Source of the DNA: Microbacterium sp. p3-SID336
GTDB taxonomy: Bacteria; Actinomycetota; Actinomycetes; Actinomycetales; Microbacteriaceae
NCBI RefSeq assembly: GCF_025143365.1
Contig: NZ_JALXPE010000001.1
Span: forward strand, 1-64,000
DNA: 64,000 nucleotides
Direction of reading: 5' to 3'
Part shown: positions 7,461-17,110 of the stretch, one piece after another
How the letters are laid out: each line of letters opens with the position of its first letter
Position numbering within the stretch: the stretch's first letter is position 1
The notes under the pieces: model-generated
Told to the model about the DNA's origin: nothing
The model's input: the letters and a program-made list of their open reading frames with translations, nothing else
Database searches by the model: none
Program-made: the position numbers and the translations under genes

Positions 7461-7970
7461 ATGTCCGACACGGCGACCGAGGGTGCCACGCTGCCCGCCT
7501 GTGACGCCGGGCGTGACGGCGACACGGGTCTGCGACGCGTGGAGCACCTCGCCCAGCTCGCGGCCGTGGTGCGCGCCTGGCCCGGACTGCACGTCCGCTA
7601 CTCGGAGGGCCCCGGGGAGGACGGCCGCCGGTCCAGCATCGACACCGAGAGCGGACTCGAGCTGCCGGGCCTGTCCGTCAATCCGCTGGATGCGGAGCGC
7701 TGGTGGACGAGGCCGCTCGAAGACTGGCTGGCGCGGCAGCTGTGCCAGTACCAGCACCTCGCCGAGAAGGACCCGCGGCGCATCGCCTGGATCCTGCGCG
7801 GCGAGGTGTGCGGTCGGGGACCGGATTGCGAGCCGTTGCTGCGCGATGTCGAGCCGATCGCCGTGCTGAGTGAGCAGGTGCTCGTCGAAGCCAGGGATCG
7901 GTACCAGAGGAACTTCGATGCGGGCCGCGGCCCCGCGGACGCTGAGGGGGAACACGATGAGGACGCGTGA
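7461..7970 (+). CDS. DUF6098 family protein
   Basis: This 169-residue soluble protein has the family's hallmark stretch: WPGLHVRYSEGP, then ESGLELPGLSVNPL, WW..RPLEDWLARQLCQY, and GRGPDCEPLL. These match what is known of DUF6098, an actinobacterial family of unknown function. An upstream in-frame GTG at 7383 exists, but the ATG at 7461 is preferred because TACCCT lies six bases before it (leaderless pattern). The stop overlaps the following MBL gene by 14 bases, so the two are probably co-transcribed. Confidence 0.75.
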   Translation: MSDTATEGATLPACDAGRDGDTGLRRVEHLAQLAAVVRAWPGLHVRYSEGPGEDGRRSSIDTESGLELPGLSVNPLDAERWWTRPLEDWLARQLCQYQHLAEKDPRRIAWILRGEVCGRGPDCEPLLRDVEPIAVLSEQVLVEARDRYQRNFDAGRGPADAEGEHDEDA

Positions 7971-8709
7971 CGCCTGGACGGAGGTGGTGCCCGGTTTCTT
8001 CCAGCTCCGGGTCGCCGACGTGAACTGCTACCTCGTGCGCACCGCCGAGGGCCTGACCCTGTTCGACGCCGGACTGCCGCGCACCGGACCGCTGCTGCGC
8101 GACGTGCTGAGGCATCTCGAGGCACGGCTCTCCGACATCGACGCGCTGGTGCTGACGCACGGCCACTTCGACCACGTGGGCACCGCCCGGAAGCTGCACG
8201 ACGCGGGCGTGGCGGTGTTCGTGCACCCTCGGGACGCCGAGCTGGCGCGCCACCCGTACAGCTACCGCCCCGCGGCACCCCGCGTCACGTACGTGCTCGG
8301 GCATCCGCGCGGGATCCCGGTCATCACGCGCATGGCGTTCGCCGGCGCGCTGACCGTGCGCGGCGTCGAGGCGCAGCCACGGGTCGCACACGGTCACGTG
8401 ATCGATGTGCCCGGCGCTCCGACGGCATTGTGGACCCCGGGGCACACGGACGGGCATTGCGCGTACGTGTTCGAACGCGAAGGCGTGGTGATCACGGGTG
8501 ACGCTCTCGTCACCCTCGATCCGTACACGGGCGAGTCGGGTCCGCAGATCGTGGCGAACGCCGCGACGAGCGACCCCGCGTCGGCCATGGCGGCACTGGA
8601 CACGCTCGCGAGCACGGACGCCGGGGTCGCACTGCCCGGACACGGAGAACCGGTGCTCGACGGCGTGCGGTCGGCGGTCTCAGCGGCCAGGCGACGCGGT
8701 CCCCACTGA
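7957..8709 (+). CDS. metallo-beta-lactamase fold hydrolase
   Basis: This is a 250-residue MBL-fold protein with the metal motif H68-x-H70-x-D72-H73 (THGHFDH), a downstream GHTDGH supplying further ligands, GDAL carrying the bridging Asp, and a late GHG. The pattern is that of the glyoxalase II-like/quorum-lactonase-like general hydrolases; substrate cannot be assigned. The ATG at 7957 has a GAGGGGGA ribosome binding site and lies inside the end of the DUF6098 gene, indicating coupled translation. An 8-bp GC-rich hairpin at 8711-8737 follows the stop. Confidence 0.82.
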   Translation: MRTRDAWTEVVPGFFQLRVADVNCYLVRTAEGLTLFDAGLPRTGPLLRDVLRHLEARLSDIDALVLTHGHFDHVGTARKLHDAGVAVFVHPRDAELARHPYSYRPAAPRVTYVLGHPRGIPVITRMAFAGALTVRGVEAQPRVAHGHVIDVPGAPTALWTPGHTDGHCAYVFEREGVVITGDALVTLDPYTGESGPQIVANAATSDPASAMAALDTLASTDAGVALPGHGEPVLDGVRSAVSAARRRGPH

Positions 8710-8710
8710 G

Positions 8711-8737
8711 GCTCCGGGAACATACTGCCCCCGGAGC
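8711..8737. terminator. possible terminator hairpin after the MBL gene
   Basis: GCTCCGGG pairs with CCCGGAGC around an 11-base loop directly after the stop codon and before the convergent photolyase gene. There is no U-tract, and the loop is long. Confidence 0.35.
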
Positions 8738-8801
8738 GCGGCGACGCACCCGTCACGACACCCCGACGGTCCGCTGCCGCAGGGCGCGTGGGACCGAGAT
8801 C

Positions 8802-10154
8802 TCAGCGTCGTGCCGTTGTTGCCGCCTGCTTGACCTCGTCGTAGGCGGACAGTGCTGCCTTCCGCGACTCCGCCAGGTCCACGATGGGCGTGGTCGGCGC
8901 ATCGGCGGCCCACCGTCGCACGTAGGCGCCGTCGCGGTCGAACTTCTTCGCCTGCAGTTCCGGGTTGAAGACGCGGAAGTACGGAGCGGCATCCGCCCCC
9001 GAGCCGGCGACCCACTGCCAGTTGAACGGGTTGTTCGCCTCGTCCGCATCGACCAGGGTGTCCCAGAACCACTGCTCGCCGAGCCGCCAGTCGATCAGGA
9101 GGTTCTTGACGAGGAACGATGCCACGACCATCCGCACACGGTTGTGCATGTAGCCGGTGTGCCAGAGCTCCCGCATCCCCGCGTCCACCAGCGGCACCCC
9201 GGTCTCGCCGTGCTGCCACGCGTCGAGACGCTCCGGGTCCAGTCCTGGCCACGGGAACGCGTCGAACTCGGGCCGCAGGTTCTTCGTGGCGAGGTCGGGG
9301 AAGTGGTAGAGCGTGTGCCAGGCGAACTCGCGCCAGCCGAGCTCGGAGAGGAAGCGCCCCGCCCCGGGAGCGTCCGCCGCCTCGTGCCACACCGTGAAGG
9401 GGCTGAGCTCGCCCCACCGCAGCCGCGGTGAGAGCAGGGAGGTGGCACCGGCGGCCGGTTCGTCCCTGGCGCGGTCGTACGCGGCGAGGTCGTCGTCCAG
9501 GAACTCGCGCAGGCGACGTCGGGCTGCCGGCTCGCCGGGCTCCCACGCGTCGCGCAGGCCCCCCGCCCAGTCCGGGGCGGTCGGCAGCAGCCCCCAGGCG
9601 CTCAGGTCGTCCGTGGCCACGGGGTGTCGCAGACCGCGCAGACTCCGCGGGGAGGGGAGAGGTGCACGGGGGGCGGGGAGCGCGAGACAGGCGCGCCAGA
9701 ACGGCGTGAACACGGAGTAGTGCGTGCCGCTGCCCGTGGTCACGGTCCAGGGCTCGTGCAACAGGGACGCCGCGAACGAGGCGACTTCGACCCCGCTCTC
9801 CCGCAGCGCTGACTTGAGCCCGGCGTCGACCTCGCGTTCGGCGCCACCGTACCGGCGGTTCCAGTACACGGCTCCGGCGGACAGCTCCTCCACCAGCTCC
9901 CGGATCACGCGGCCGGCGGGACCCCGCCGCAGCACGAGGGTGCTGCCGTGTTCGCGCAGCCGCTCGGCCAGCGAGGCGAGCGAGTGGTGCAGCCACCAGC
10001 GAGCGGCTCCGCCGTGCGGGCGGAGGCCCGGCGACTCCTCATCCAGGACGAACACCGCCACGACCGGCTCGTCCCTCTCCACCGCGGCACGCAGAGCCGG
10101 GTTGTCGGCCAGGCGCAGATCGTCACGGAACCAGACGAGCGAGGGGGAGGTCAT
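8802..10154 (-). CDS. phr: deoxyribodipyrimidine photolyase (cryptochrome/photolyase family)
   Basis: This 450-residue protein has the N-terminal antenna-binding Rossmann domain (SLVWFRDDLRLADNPAL at 4-20) and the C-terminal FAD domain. FAD/DNA motifs are LRWGELSPFTVWHE, ELGWREFAWHTLYHFPD and NPFNWQWVAGSGADAAPYFR, typical of class I CPD photolyases, which repair UV pyrimidine dimers using blue light. Length is normal. Its ATG overlaps the stop of the upstream DoxX gene by four bases, so the two form an operon. Discriminating CPD from (6-4) activity needs alignment, but the class I pattern favours CPD repair. Confidence 0.9.
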   Translation of the reverse strand: MTSPSLVWFRDDLRLADNPALRAAVERDEPVVAVFVLDEESPGLRPHGGAARWWLHHSLASLAERLREHGSTLVLRRGPAGRVIRELVEELSAGAVYWNRRYGGAEREVDAGLKSALRESGVEVASFAASLLHEPWTVTTGSGTHYSVFTPFWRACLALPAPRAPLPSPRSLRGLRHPVATDDLSAWGLLPTAPDWAGGLRDAWEPGEPAARRRLREFLDDDLAAYDRARDEPAAGATSLLSPRLRWGELSPFTVWHEAADAPGAGRFLSELGWREFAWHTLYHFPDLATKNLRPEFDAFPWPGLDPERLDAWQHGETGVPLVDAGMRELWHTGYMHNRVRMVVASFLVKNLLIDWRLGEQWFWDTLVDADEANNPFNWQWVAGSGADAAPYFRVFNPELQAKKFDRDGAYVRRWAADAPTTPIVDLAESRKAALSAYDEVKQAATTARR

Positions 10155-10528
10155 CGCGTGGCCCACAGTGCCCAGCCGATGAGCACGGGCTGAAGGAACA
10201 GGCGGCCGAAGCGGCGTGTGTCCGTATCGAGTCCCGGCGTCGAGCGCCCCGTGCGCCACTGGTGCCAGTTGCCGGGGAAGACGGCGGCGAAGAACGCCGC
10301 GGTGGCCCAGCCGAGACGTCGCCGCTCGCGGGGGAGCGCGACGAGACCGAGGGCGAGCGCCACCTCCGCGGCACCGGAGGCCAGCACGATCGCATCCTTC
10401 TCCATGCCCGTCGCACGCGGCGCCCAGTCGGGCACCACCACGCGGAAGCCGCGCGTGGCGGTGAAGTGCAGCACGCCGATGGCGCCGAGGGCGAGAGCGA
10501 GGATCCAGCGGGCGACCGTCCGAGTCAT
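10151..10528 (-). CDS. DoxX-family membrane protein
   Basis: This 125-residue, four-helix membrane protein has the DoxX look: N-terminal helix with Gly-x2-His-Phe (GVLHF), a second helix with [27 protein letters not shown] and a C-terminal helix [13 protein letters not shown]. DoxX proteins are small quinone- or redox-associated membrane proteins, mostly uncharacterised. A TAGCGT box ends six bases before the ATG, consistent with a leaderless transcript, and the gene overlaps phr by four bases. It is divergent from thrS. Confidence 0.75.
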   Translation of the reverse strand: MTRTVARWILALALGAIGVLHFTATRGFRVVVPDWAPRATGMEKDAIVLASGAAEVALALGLVALPRERRRLGWATAAFFAAVFPGNWHQWRTGRSTPGLDTDTRRFGRLFLQPVLIGWALWATR

Positions 10529-10534
10529 GGGGCA

Positions 10535-10540
10535 ACGCTA
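10535..10540 (-). promoter_or_regulatory. -10 box of leaderless DoxX-phr operon
   Basis: TAGCGT on the minus strand is six bases from the ATG at 10528; the spacer (TGCCCC) has no ribosome binding site. Confidence 0.5.
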
Positions 10541-10612
10541 CCGTCCGCCCGGCGGCTGGCGTCGCGCCGCGGCGCGGGCCGCGCGACGGTCGGGAGGGGG
10601 CGCCCGTGCGAG

Positions 10613-10618
10613 TAACCT
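10613..10618 (+). promoter_or_regulatory. -10 box of thrS
   Basis: TAACCT lies 30 bases before the GTG at 10648, leaving room for the GGAGAG ribosome binding site at 10635-10640. Confidence 0.45.
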
Positions 10619-10647
10619 GGGTACCGACCCAGATGGAGAGAGTTTCT

Positions 10648-12636
10648 GTGCCTGAAAACGCCCGGCCGAATGACGGCTTCGCCCTGTTCACTGACCGAAA
10701 CGTCGTCGCCATGCGCGTCAACGGCGATCTCAAGGATCTCGCCACGACCGTGACCGAGGCCGACGAGGTCGAGCCGGTCACGATCGACAGCGCCGATGGG
10801 CTCAACATCCTCCGGCACTCCGCCGCGCACGTGCTGGCTCAGGCCGTCCAGCGCATCAACCCGCAGGCGAACCTCGGGATCGGTCCGCCCATCACCGACG
10901 GCTTCTACTACGACTTCGGCGTCGATACCCCGTTCACTCCGGAGGACATCAAGGCCATCACGAAGGAGATGCAGCGCATCGTCCGCGAGGGGCAGCGCTT
11001 CGTACGCCGTGTCGTCACGGATGACGAGGCACGTGCCGAGCTCGCCGACGAGCCGTTCAAGCTCGAGCTGATCGGTCTCAAGGGCGGCAAGGAGGCGGCC
11101 GAGGGCGCCTCGGTCGAGGTCGGCGAGGGCGAGCTCACGATCTACGACAACACCACGCGCGACGGCGAGGTCGTCTGGAAGGACCTTTGCCGCGGTCCGC
11201 ACCTGCCCAACACGCGCATGATCGGCAACGGCTGGGACCTCACGCGCATCGCCGCGGCGTACTGGCGGGGGAGCGAGAAGAACCCGCAGCTGCAGCGCAT
11301 CTACGGCACCGCCTGGCCGACGAAGGACGAGCTGCGCGCCTACCAGCATCGCCTGGAGGAGGCCGCCAAGCGCGACCACCGCCGGCTCGGCAAGGAGCTG
11401 GATCTCTTCTCCTTCCCGGAGGAGATCGGCTCCGGCCTGAGCGTATGGCACCCGCGCGGGGGCGTGGTGCGCGGCGAGATGGAGCAGCACGCGCGCAAGC
11501 GCCACATCGAGGGCGGCTACACGTACGTGTACACGCCGCACATCTCCAAGGAGGACCTGTTCCTCACCTCGAACCACCTCGTCACCTACAAGGACGGCAT
11601 GTTCCCGCCGATCGTCATGGACGAGGAGCGCGACGAGAACGGCGAGATCACCAAGCAGGGCCAGGACTACTACCTGAAGCCCATGAACTGCCCGATGCAC
11701 ATCCTCATCTACAAGGAGCGCGCGCGCAGCTACCGTGACCTGCCGCTGCGCTTCGCCGAGAACGGGACGGTGTACCGCAACGAGCTCTCCGGTGCGCTGC
11801 ACGGCCTCACGCGCGTGCGCGGCTTCACCCAGGACGACTCGCACCTGTTCGTCACGCCCGACCAGCTGGAGGAGGAGGTCGGCAAGGTCCTCGAGTTCAT
11901 CCTCTCGATGCTGCGCGACTTCGGCCTCACCGACTTCGAGCTCGAGCTGTCCATGAAGGACGACGAGAAGTCGAAGTGGATCGGCTCCGACGAGTTCTGG
12001 GAGTCGTCCACCGATGCGCTGCGCCGCGTGGCCGTCGCCTCCGGGCTGAAGCTGACCGAGGTGCCGGGCGAGGCGGCGTTCTACGGGCCGAAGATCGACC
12101 TGAAGACGCGCGACGCGATCGGCCGCACCTGGCAGCTCTCCACGGTGCAGGTCGACCCGAACCTGCCGGAGCGCTTCGACCTGGAGTTCATGGACAGGGA
12201 CGGTCAGAAGAAGCGCCCGATCATGATCCACCGCGCGCTGTTCGGCTCCATCGAGCGGTTCTTCGCGATCCTCCTCGAGCACTACGCCGGCGACTTCCCG
12301 GTGTGGCTCTCGCCCGTGCAGGTCGTGGGCATCCCGGTCGCGGACGACTTCGCGGACTACCTCGGCGAGGTGATCGCCACCCTGCGCTCCCAGGGCGTAC
12401 GGGCCGAGCTCGACACCTCGGACGACCGGATGCAGAAGAAGATCCGCACGCACACGACCGGCAAGGTACCGCTGCTGCTGATCGCGGGCGAGCAGGATCG
12501 CGCGGCCGGCACCGTCTCGTTCCGCTACCGCGACGGGTCGCAGGAGAACGGCGTGCCGCTCGCTGCGGCGGTCGCGCGGATCCGCGCCGCGATCGACAGC
12601 CACGCGCTCGTGCAGACCGCGGAGGACCTCGCGTGA
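10648..12636 (+). CDS. thrS: threonine--tRNA ligase
   Basis: This 662-residue class II aminoacyl-tRNA synthetase charges tRNA-Thr in the cytoplasm. Order of parts: a short TGS-like N-terminus, the editing domain ([13 protein letters not shown] with its HxxxH near 55), the catalytic core and an anticodon-binding domain at the C-terminus. The catalytic zinc ligands are C348 (MNCPMH), H399 (QDDSH) and H528 (IHRALFG), with spacing matching the family. The GTG at 10648 is chosen over the GTG at 10606 because GGAGAG precedes it. Its stop overlaps the HIT-family gene start (GTGA). No T-box leader was seen in the short upstream gap. Confidence 0.95.
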   Translation: MPENARPNDGFALFTDRNVVAMRVNGDLKDLATTVTEADEVEPVTIDSADGLNILRHSAAHVLAQAVQRINPQANLGIGPPITDGFYYDFGVDTPFTPEDIKAITKEMQRIVREGQRFVRRVVTDDEARAELADEPFKLELIGLKGGKEAAEGASVEVGEGELTIYDNTTRDGEVVWKDLCRGPHLPNTRMIGNGWDLTRIAAAYWRGSEKNPQLQRIYGTAWPTKDELRAYQHRLEEAAKRDHRRLGKELDLFSFPEEIGSGLSVWHPRGGVVRGEMEQHARKRHIEGGYTYVYTPHISKEDLFLTSNHLVTYKDGMFPPIVMDEERDENGEITKQGQDYYLKPMNCPMHILIYKERARSYRDLPLRFAENGTVYRNELSGALHGLTRVRGFTQDDSHLFVTPDQLEEEVGKVLEFILSMLRDFGLTDFELELSMKDDEKSKWIGSDEFWESSTDALRRVAVASGLKLTEVPGEAAFYGPKIDLKTRDAIGRTWQLSTVQVDPNLPERFDLEFMDRDGQKKRPIMIHRALFGSIERFFAILLEHYAGDFPVWLSPVQVVGIPVADDFADYLGEVIATLRSQGVRAELDTSDDRMQKKIRTHTTGKVPLLLIAGEQDRAAGTVSFRYRDGSQENGVPLAAAVARIRAAIDSHALVQTAEDLA

Positions 12637-13181
12637 CCGACACGCCGGAGGGGCGGCTGGAAGACGCCGGCCGCCTCGCCGGTGTGCCGGACGAGTTCCA
12701 GCGGCTGTGGACCCCGCACCGGATGGCGTACATCCAGGCGGGGCCGGAACCGCTGCGAGAGGAGTGCCCGTTCTGCGAGGCCCCTCAGCATCCCGACGCG
12801 GAGCGGCTGATCGTCGCCCGCGGTGCGACGGCGTATGTGCTGCTGAACCTCTTCCCGTACAACTCGGGCCACCTGCTCGTGTGCCCGTATCGTCATATCG
12901 CGACCTACGATCAGGCGAACGCGGAAGAGGTCGCCGAGATCGGCGCGCTGACGCAGACGGCCATGCGGGTACTTCGCGAGGTCTCCGGCTGCGACGGTTT
13001 CAATCTGGGCATGAACCAGGGCGCCGTCGCAGGGGCGGGCGTGGATGCGCACCTGCACCAGCACGTCGTGCCGCGGTGGCGCTCCGACGCGAACTTCTTC
13101 CCGATCATCGCGAAGACGAAGGCACTCCCGCAGCTCCTCGGCGAGGTGCGGGAGGCCGTCGCGAACGCCTGGCCGGTGTGA
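12633..13181 (+). CDS. HIT-family nucleotide hydrolase/phosphorylase (Ap4A-type)
   Basis: This 182-residue protein has the histidine triad H140-L-H142-Q-H144 followed by VVPRW. Upstream are CPFC (45-48), probably half of a zinc site, and [13 protein letters not shown]. This layout matches the mycobacterial diadenosine tetraphosphate phosphorylase-type HIT proteins, which remove Ap4A, a by-product of aminoacyl-tRNA synthetases. Placement immediately after thrS with a GTGA overlap fits that role. The catalytic mode (hydrolase or phosphorylase) is inferred from the family. Confidence 0.85.
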   Translation: MTDTPEGRLEDAGRLAGVPDEFQRLWTPHRMAYIQAGPEPLREECPFCEAPQHPDAERLIVARGATAYVLLNLFPYNSGHLLVCPYRHIATYDQANAEEVAEIGALTQTAMRVLREVSGCDGFNLGMNQGAVAGAGVDAHLHQHVVPRWRSDANFFPIIAKTKALPQLLGEVREAVANAWPV

Positions 13182-13184
13182 CGG

Positions 13185-14036
13185 TCAGCGCACCTGACGC
13201 GCGGTGAACTGCATGCGCGGGTGGGCGTAGAACTCCTGCGCCTCGATGAGCTGCAGCTCGCGCTCACCGGAGTCGAGCGTGGCCTGCAGCAGGTCGTACA
13301 CGCTGGACGCGGTGCGCTCGAGAGCGGTCTGCGCGCTCCCCGTCTGCACGTAGTGAGCGGTGAACAGGGCAGCGGTCACATCGCCGGAGCCGTTCGCCTT
13401 CATGGGAAGGTGGGGAGTCTGCACGAGCCACGCACCGGCGTCGTCCACGGCGAGCATCTCGATCGTCCCCTCCTCGCGGTCCGGGCGCTCGACGCTCGTG
13501 ACGAGCACGGTGCGCGGGCCCATGGCGCGGGCGAGGTCGACCGAGGCGAGCGTGGACTCGAGCGTGTCCGGCTCCGTCTCGGTGAGGAAGCCCAGCTCGA
13601 ACTGGTTCGGCGTGATGATGTCGGCGACCGGCACCACGCGCTCACGGAGCAGGATGGGGATGGCCGGGGCGACGAAGCAGCCGGACTTCGCGTTGCCCAT
13701 CACCGGGTCGCAGGCGTACACGGCATGGGGGTTCGCCGCCTTGACGCGCGCGACGGCGTCGATGATCACGTCGCCGATGCCCTCGCCGCCCTGATAGCCG
13801 CTGAGCACGGCGTCGATGTCGCCGAACACGCCGCGCTCCTCGATGCCGGTGATGACCTCGCGCACGTCGGAGGGATCGATGAGCGGTCCGCGCCACGCGC
13901 CGTAGCCGGTGTGGTTGGAGAAGTTCACCGTGTAGACGGGCAGCACCTCGACGCCGAGGCGCTGCAGCGGGAACACCGCGGCGGAGTTGCCGACGTGCCC
14001 ATAGGCCACGGCGGACTGGATGGAGAGGATCTTCAT
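13185..14036 (-). CDS. pdxY: pyridoxal kinase
   Basis: This 283-residue ribokinase-superfamily protein phosphorylates pyridoxal in the B6 salvage pathway. Motifs are SAVAYGHVGNSAA near the start, GYQGGEGIGD, the YACDPVMGN strand, TPNQFELG and the anion-hole/catalytic loop KANGSGDVTAALF. Length is typical. The ATG at 14036 has AAAGGGAT upstream on the minus strand. It lies just downstream of the PdxR-like regulator on the same strand and opposite pdxST, so salvage and de novo PLP synthesis are encoded at one locus. Confidence 0.92.
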   Translation of the reverse strand: MKILSIQSAVAYGHVGNSAAVFPLQRLGVEVLPVYTVNFSNHTGYGAWRGPLIDPSDVREVITGIEERGVFGDIDAVLSGYQGGEGIGDVIIDAVARVKAANPHAVYACDPVMGNAKSGCFVAPAIPILLRERVVPVADIITPNQFELGFLTETEPDTLESTLASVDLARAMGPRTVLVTSVERPDREEGTIEMLAVDDAGAWLVQTPHLPMKANGSGDVTAALFTAHYVQTGSAQTALERTASSVYDLLQATLDSGERELQLIEAQEFYAHPRMQFTARQVR

Positions 14037-14082
14037 GCGCGATCCCTTTCGTTGAGGGCGGGGCGACGCCCGCACGGGATGG

Positions 14083-15390
14083 TCATCGGGAGGCGGCGAC
14101 GAGATCGGCGACGAGCATGTCCGCGTCGTCGTCGGACAGGTCGTGGACGGTCAGGCGCAGGTGATGCGAGGGATCGGCGCGATCGTCGAGCGCGAACTCG
14201 TCGCCGGTGCGCGCCAGCCACCCTCGGCGCATGAGACGCTCGGCGACGCTCCGCGCGGGCCGCGGCAGCTCGACCCACAGGCTCAGTCCGTCCGGATCCG
14301 ACGTCTCGATGCCCTCCGTCCGCAGGCGCTCCGCGAAGGACGCGTTGCGGGCGGCGTAGTGCCGCCCGGCCTCGGACACGGTGGCGACCGCGGCGGGGTC
14401 GGTCAGCTGCGCGAGCGTGAGGCGCTGCAGCAGGTGGCTCACCCAGGTGGTGCCGGGACTGAGTCTCATCGAGAGACGCTCCGCGGTCTCCGGATCGGTC
14501 GCGGCGATCGCCAGGCACATGTCGGGCCCGAGGAACTTCGAGACGGAGCGCACCAGGGCGAACCGTCGATGCCCCGGCGCGATGAGCGACTCGTACGGCC
14601 GCTGCGACAGCATCGAGAAGTGGTCGTCCTCGATCAGCAGCACATACGGATGGTCGGCGAGCACCGCCCGCAGTGCGGCGGCGCGCTCCGGTGACAGGCT
14701 GACGCCGGTGGGGTTCTGCGCCCGCGGCGTGCAGATCACTGCGCGCACTCCGGCGTCGAGCGCGGCGCGCAGTCCCTCCACGGTCATGCCGTGCTGGTCC
14801 ACGGGTACGGGCACCGCGCGATAGCCGCCGAGCCGGACGGTGTGGATGCTCGCGAGGAAGCACGGGTCCTCCAGCGCCACGGCGTCGTCGCGCATCAGCG
14901 CCTGGGCGAGCAGGCGCTCGACCGCGTCGACGGCGCCGCTGGTGACGGTGATGCGGAAGTCGATATCGGGGAGGTCTGCTCCGACCCAGGCGCGAGCCCA
15001 CCCCTCGAGTCCTCGGTCGATCACGGGTTCCCCGTAGAGCACGGGCCGCCCGGCGATCGTCATCAGCGCCGACGAGGGGTCGGGGATCAACCTGGGGTCG
15101 GGGTTGCCCGTCCCGATGTCGCGCAGCACGGTGTCGGCGGCGTAGCCCTCCTGCGGCACCGCCTCGACGCCGGCGACGACGGTGCCGGCACGGCCGCGGG
15201 ACAGCACGAGGCCCGCCTGCGCGAGCTGACGGTAGGCGGCGACCGCGGTGTTGCGGTTGACGCCGAGGGTCGCCGCGAGCTCGCGGACCGGGGGAAGGAG
15301 TGTGCCAGGGGGGAGGGCGCCGCGGTCGCGCAGGGCGCGCACGCTGTCGGCGATCTCCGCCGCGGTGGTTCCAGTGATCCGGTCGCTCAT
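14083..15390 (-). CDS. pdxR: MocR/PdxR-type regulator (GntR DNA-binding plus aminotransferase fold)
   Basis: This 435-residue protein has an N-terminal GntR winged helix (about 11-75, PPVRELAATLGVNRNTAVAAYR) and an aminotransferase class I domain. The predicted PLP-binding lysine is K285 in SVSKFLGPD. MocR proteins of this type sense PLP and activate pdxST. Divergent placement from pdxS across a 90-base gap containing a perfect palindrome supports that role. GGGGAGG precedes the ATG, and TAGAAT at 15405-15410 is a likely -10. No targets other than pdxST and its own gene are suggested locally. Confidence 0.88.
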   Translation of the reverse strand: MSDRITGTTAAEIADSVRALRDRGALPPGTLLPPVRELAATLGVNRNTAVAAYRQLAQAGLVLSRGRAGTVVAGVEAVPQEGYAADTVLRDIGTGNPDPRLIPDPSSALMTIAGRPVLYGEPVIDRGLEGWARAWVGADLPDIDFRITVTSGAVDAVERLLAQALMRDDAVALEDPCFLASIHTVRLGGYRAVPVPVDQHGMTVEGLRAALDAGVRAVICTPRAQNPTGVSLSPERAAALRAVLADHPYVLLIEDDHFSMLSQRPYESLIAPGHRRFALVRSVSKFLGPDMCLAIAATDPETAERLSMRLSPGTTWVSHLLQRLTLAQLTDPAAVATVSEAGRHYAARNASFAERLRTEGIETSDPDGLSLWVELPRPARSVAERLMRRGWLARTGDEFALDDRADPSHHLRLTVHDLSDDDADMLVADLVAASR

Positions 15391-15404
15391 GATCCTCCCC
15401 GCCG

Positions 15405-15410
15405 ATTCTA
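15405..15410 (-). promoter_or_regulatory. -10 box of pdxR
   Basis: TAGAAT on the minus strand lies 14 bases before the start codon, just upstream of the GGGGAGG ribosome binding site. Confidence 0.5.
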
Positions 15411-15431
15411 GGTCGAATCGGACAGTGCTAC

Positions 15432-15449
15432 GTTTGATCTAGATCAAAC
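15432..15449. promoter_or_regulatory. perfect 18-bp palindrome, candidate PdxR operator
   Basis: GTTTGATCTAGATCAAAC is its own reverse complement and is the only AT-rich element in the 90-base pdxR/pdxS gap. It lies around the -35 region of both divergent promoters. MocR regulators usually bind repeats in this position; binding here is inferred. Confidence 0.65.
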
Positions 15450-15480
15450 CCGTTTACGGATCATCCGACAGGAGCTCCCC

Positions 15481-16374
15481 ATGACCGAGCAGGCCACCAC
15501 CGGATCGTCGCGCGTCAAGCGCGGTCTCGCCGAGATGCTCAAGGGCGGCGTCATCATGGACGTCGTCACCGCAGAGCAGGCGAAGATCGCCGAGGACGCG
15601 GGCGCCGTCGCCGTGATGGCGCTCGAGCGCGTCCCCGCGGACATCCGCGCCCAGGGCGGCGTCTCGCGCATGAGCGACCCCGACATGATCGACAGCATCA
15701 TCGACGCGGTCTCCATCCCGGTCATGGCGAAGGCCCGCATCGGGCACTTCGTCGAGGCGCAGGTGCTGCAGGAGCTCGGCGTCGACTACATCGACGAGTC
15801 CGAGGTCCTCTCGCCCGCCGACTACGTGAACCACATCGACAAGTTCGGCTTCACGGTGCCGTTCGTGTGCGGTGCGACGAACCTCGGGGAGGCCCTGCGA
15901 CGCATCAATGAGGGTGCCGCCATGATCCGCTCCAAGGGCGAGGCCGGCACGGGCGACGTCTCCGAGGCGATGAAGCACATCAGAAGGATCCGCGGCGAGA
16001 TCGCGGCGCTCACGGCGCTGCCCAAGGACGAGCTCTTCGTGGCCGCGAAGGAGCTGCAGGCGCCGTACGAGCTGGTCGCCGAGATCGCCGAGACCGGAAA
16101 GCTCCCCGTCGTGCTGTTCGTGGCGGGCGGCGTCGCGACCCCCGCCGACGCGGCCATGATGATGCAGCTCGGCGCGGACGGGGTCTTCGTCGGCTCCGGC
16201 ATCTTCAAGTCGGGCAACCCGGCGGAGCGCGCCAAGGCGATCGTCAAGGCCACGACCTTCTTCGATGACCCGAAGGTGATCGCCGAGGTCTCTCGCGGGC
16301 TGGGCGAGGCGATGGTCGGCATCAACGTCAGCGACCTCCCCGCCCCGCACCGCCTGGCTGAACGTGGCTGGTAG
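15481..16374 (+). CDS. pdxS: pyridoxal 5'-phosphate synthase, synthase subunit PdxS
   Basis: This 297-residue TIM-barrel subunit of the DXP-independent PLP synthase combines ribose 5-phosphate, glyceraldehyde 3-phosphate and ammonia. The catalytic residues are recognisable: D27 (VIMDVVT), K84 (VMAKARIGH) and K152 ([10 protein letters not shown]). The family phosphate loop near [11 protein letters not shown] is intact. An AGGAG ribosome binding site precedes the ATG. Its stop overlaps the pdxT start by 11 bases. It works as a dodecamer with PdxT. Confidence 0.96.
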   Translation: MTEQATTGSSRVKRGLAEMLKGGVIMDVVTAEQAKIAEDAGAVAVMALERVPADIRAQGGVSRMSDPDMIDSIIDAVSIPVMAKARIGHFVEAQVLQELGVDYIDESEVLSPADYVNHIDKFGFTVPFVCGATNLGEALRRINEGAAMIRSKGEAGTGDVSEAMKHIRRIRGEIAALTALPKDELFVAAKELQAPYELVAEIAETGKLPVVLFVAGGVATPADAAMMMQLGADGVFVGSGIFKSGNPAERAKAIVKATTFFDDPKVIAEVSRGLGEAMVGINVSDLPAPHRLAERGW

Positions 16375-16972
16375 CCCCCGCATCGGCGTGCTCGCGCTGC
16401 AGGGCGATGTGCGCGAGCACGCCGCCCTGCTCACCGGGCTCGGGGCGGAGATGATCGCCGTCCGTCGTCCCGAGGAGCTCGATGCCGTCGAGGGCCTGGT
16501 GATCCCGGGCGGCGAGTCGACCGTCATCGACAAGCTCTCCCGCGCGTTCGGCGTACAGCTACCGTTGCGCGCGGCCATCGCCGACGGACTCCCGGTGCTC
16601 GGAACCTGCGCCGGCCTCATCATGCTCGCGGACACGGTGGTCGACGCGATCGACGGACAGGAGTCGTTCGGGGGGCTCGATGTCGTCGTGCGGCGCAACG
16701 CGTTCGGGCGTCAGGTGGAGTCGTTCGAGGCGCGGCTGGAGGTCGAGGGCTTCTCCGGCGAACCCGTGACAGCGGCGTTCATCCGCGGCCCGGTCGTGGA
16801 GTCGGTCGGCCCGCGCGCCCGCGCCCTCGCCGCGCTTCCCGACGGTCGCGTGGTCGCGGTGGAGCAGGGCGGCCTCATCGGCCTCAGCTTCCATCCGGAG
16901 ATCACGGGCGAGACGCGGTTCCACGAGAGACTGCTGGCTCGCGCGGCGGAGCGCACGGCCGCCGCGGCCTGA
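16364..16972 (+). CDS. pdxT: pyridoxal 5'-phosphate synthase, glutaminase subunit PdxT
   Basis: This 202-residue class I glutaminase supplies ammonia to PdxS. The triad is C82 (GTCAGL), H177 and E179 (SFHPE). The oxyanion segment IPGGEST is at 47-53. The GTG start lies within the last codons of pdxS (11-base overlap), ensuring matched translation. The 14-residue C-terminal tail is Ala-rich. Confidence 0.95.
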   Translation: MAGSPRIGVLALQGDVREHAALLTGLGAEMIAVRRPEELDAVEGLVIPGGESTVIDKLSRAFGVQLPLRAAIADGLPVLGTCAGLIMLADTVVDAIDGQESFGGLDVVVRRNAFGRQVESFEARLEVEGFSGEPVTAAFIRGPVVESVGPRARALAALPDGRVVAVEQGGLIGLSFHPEITGETRFHERLLARAAERTAAAA

Positions 16973-17054
16973 CACGTACCCGCCGCCGTCCGGCGCGCAG
17001 CGGCGGAGGCCCGAGCGGACCGCGCTCGACCGTGGGGATCGAGCGACGTGCGTT

Positions 17055-17060
17055 TAGAAT
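17055..17060 (+). promoter_or_regulatory. -10 box upstream of yebC
   Basis: TAGAAT lies 51 bases before the yebC ATG in the gap after pdxT. Confidence 0.45.
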
Positions 17061-17110
17061 GGACGACGCCCCGGGGCACGCTTCGGGGCGCAGACGACGA
17101 GCGGAGACTT

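Noticed and set aside
10606..10647. Longer thrS start at GTG 10606
   Set aside because: It would cover the TAACCT -10 box and has no ribosome binding site; GTG 10648 has GGAGAG.
16980..17006. CCGCCGC/GCGGCGG hairpin after pdxT as a terminator
   Set aside because: It has a 13-base loop, several alternative pairings, and no U-tract in a region of about 80% GC; chance pairing is likely.
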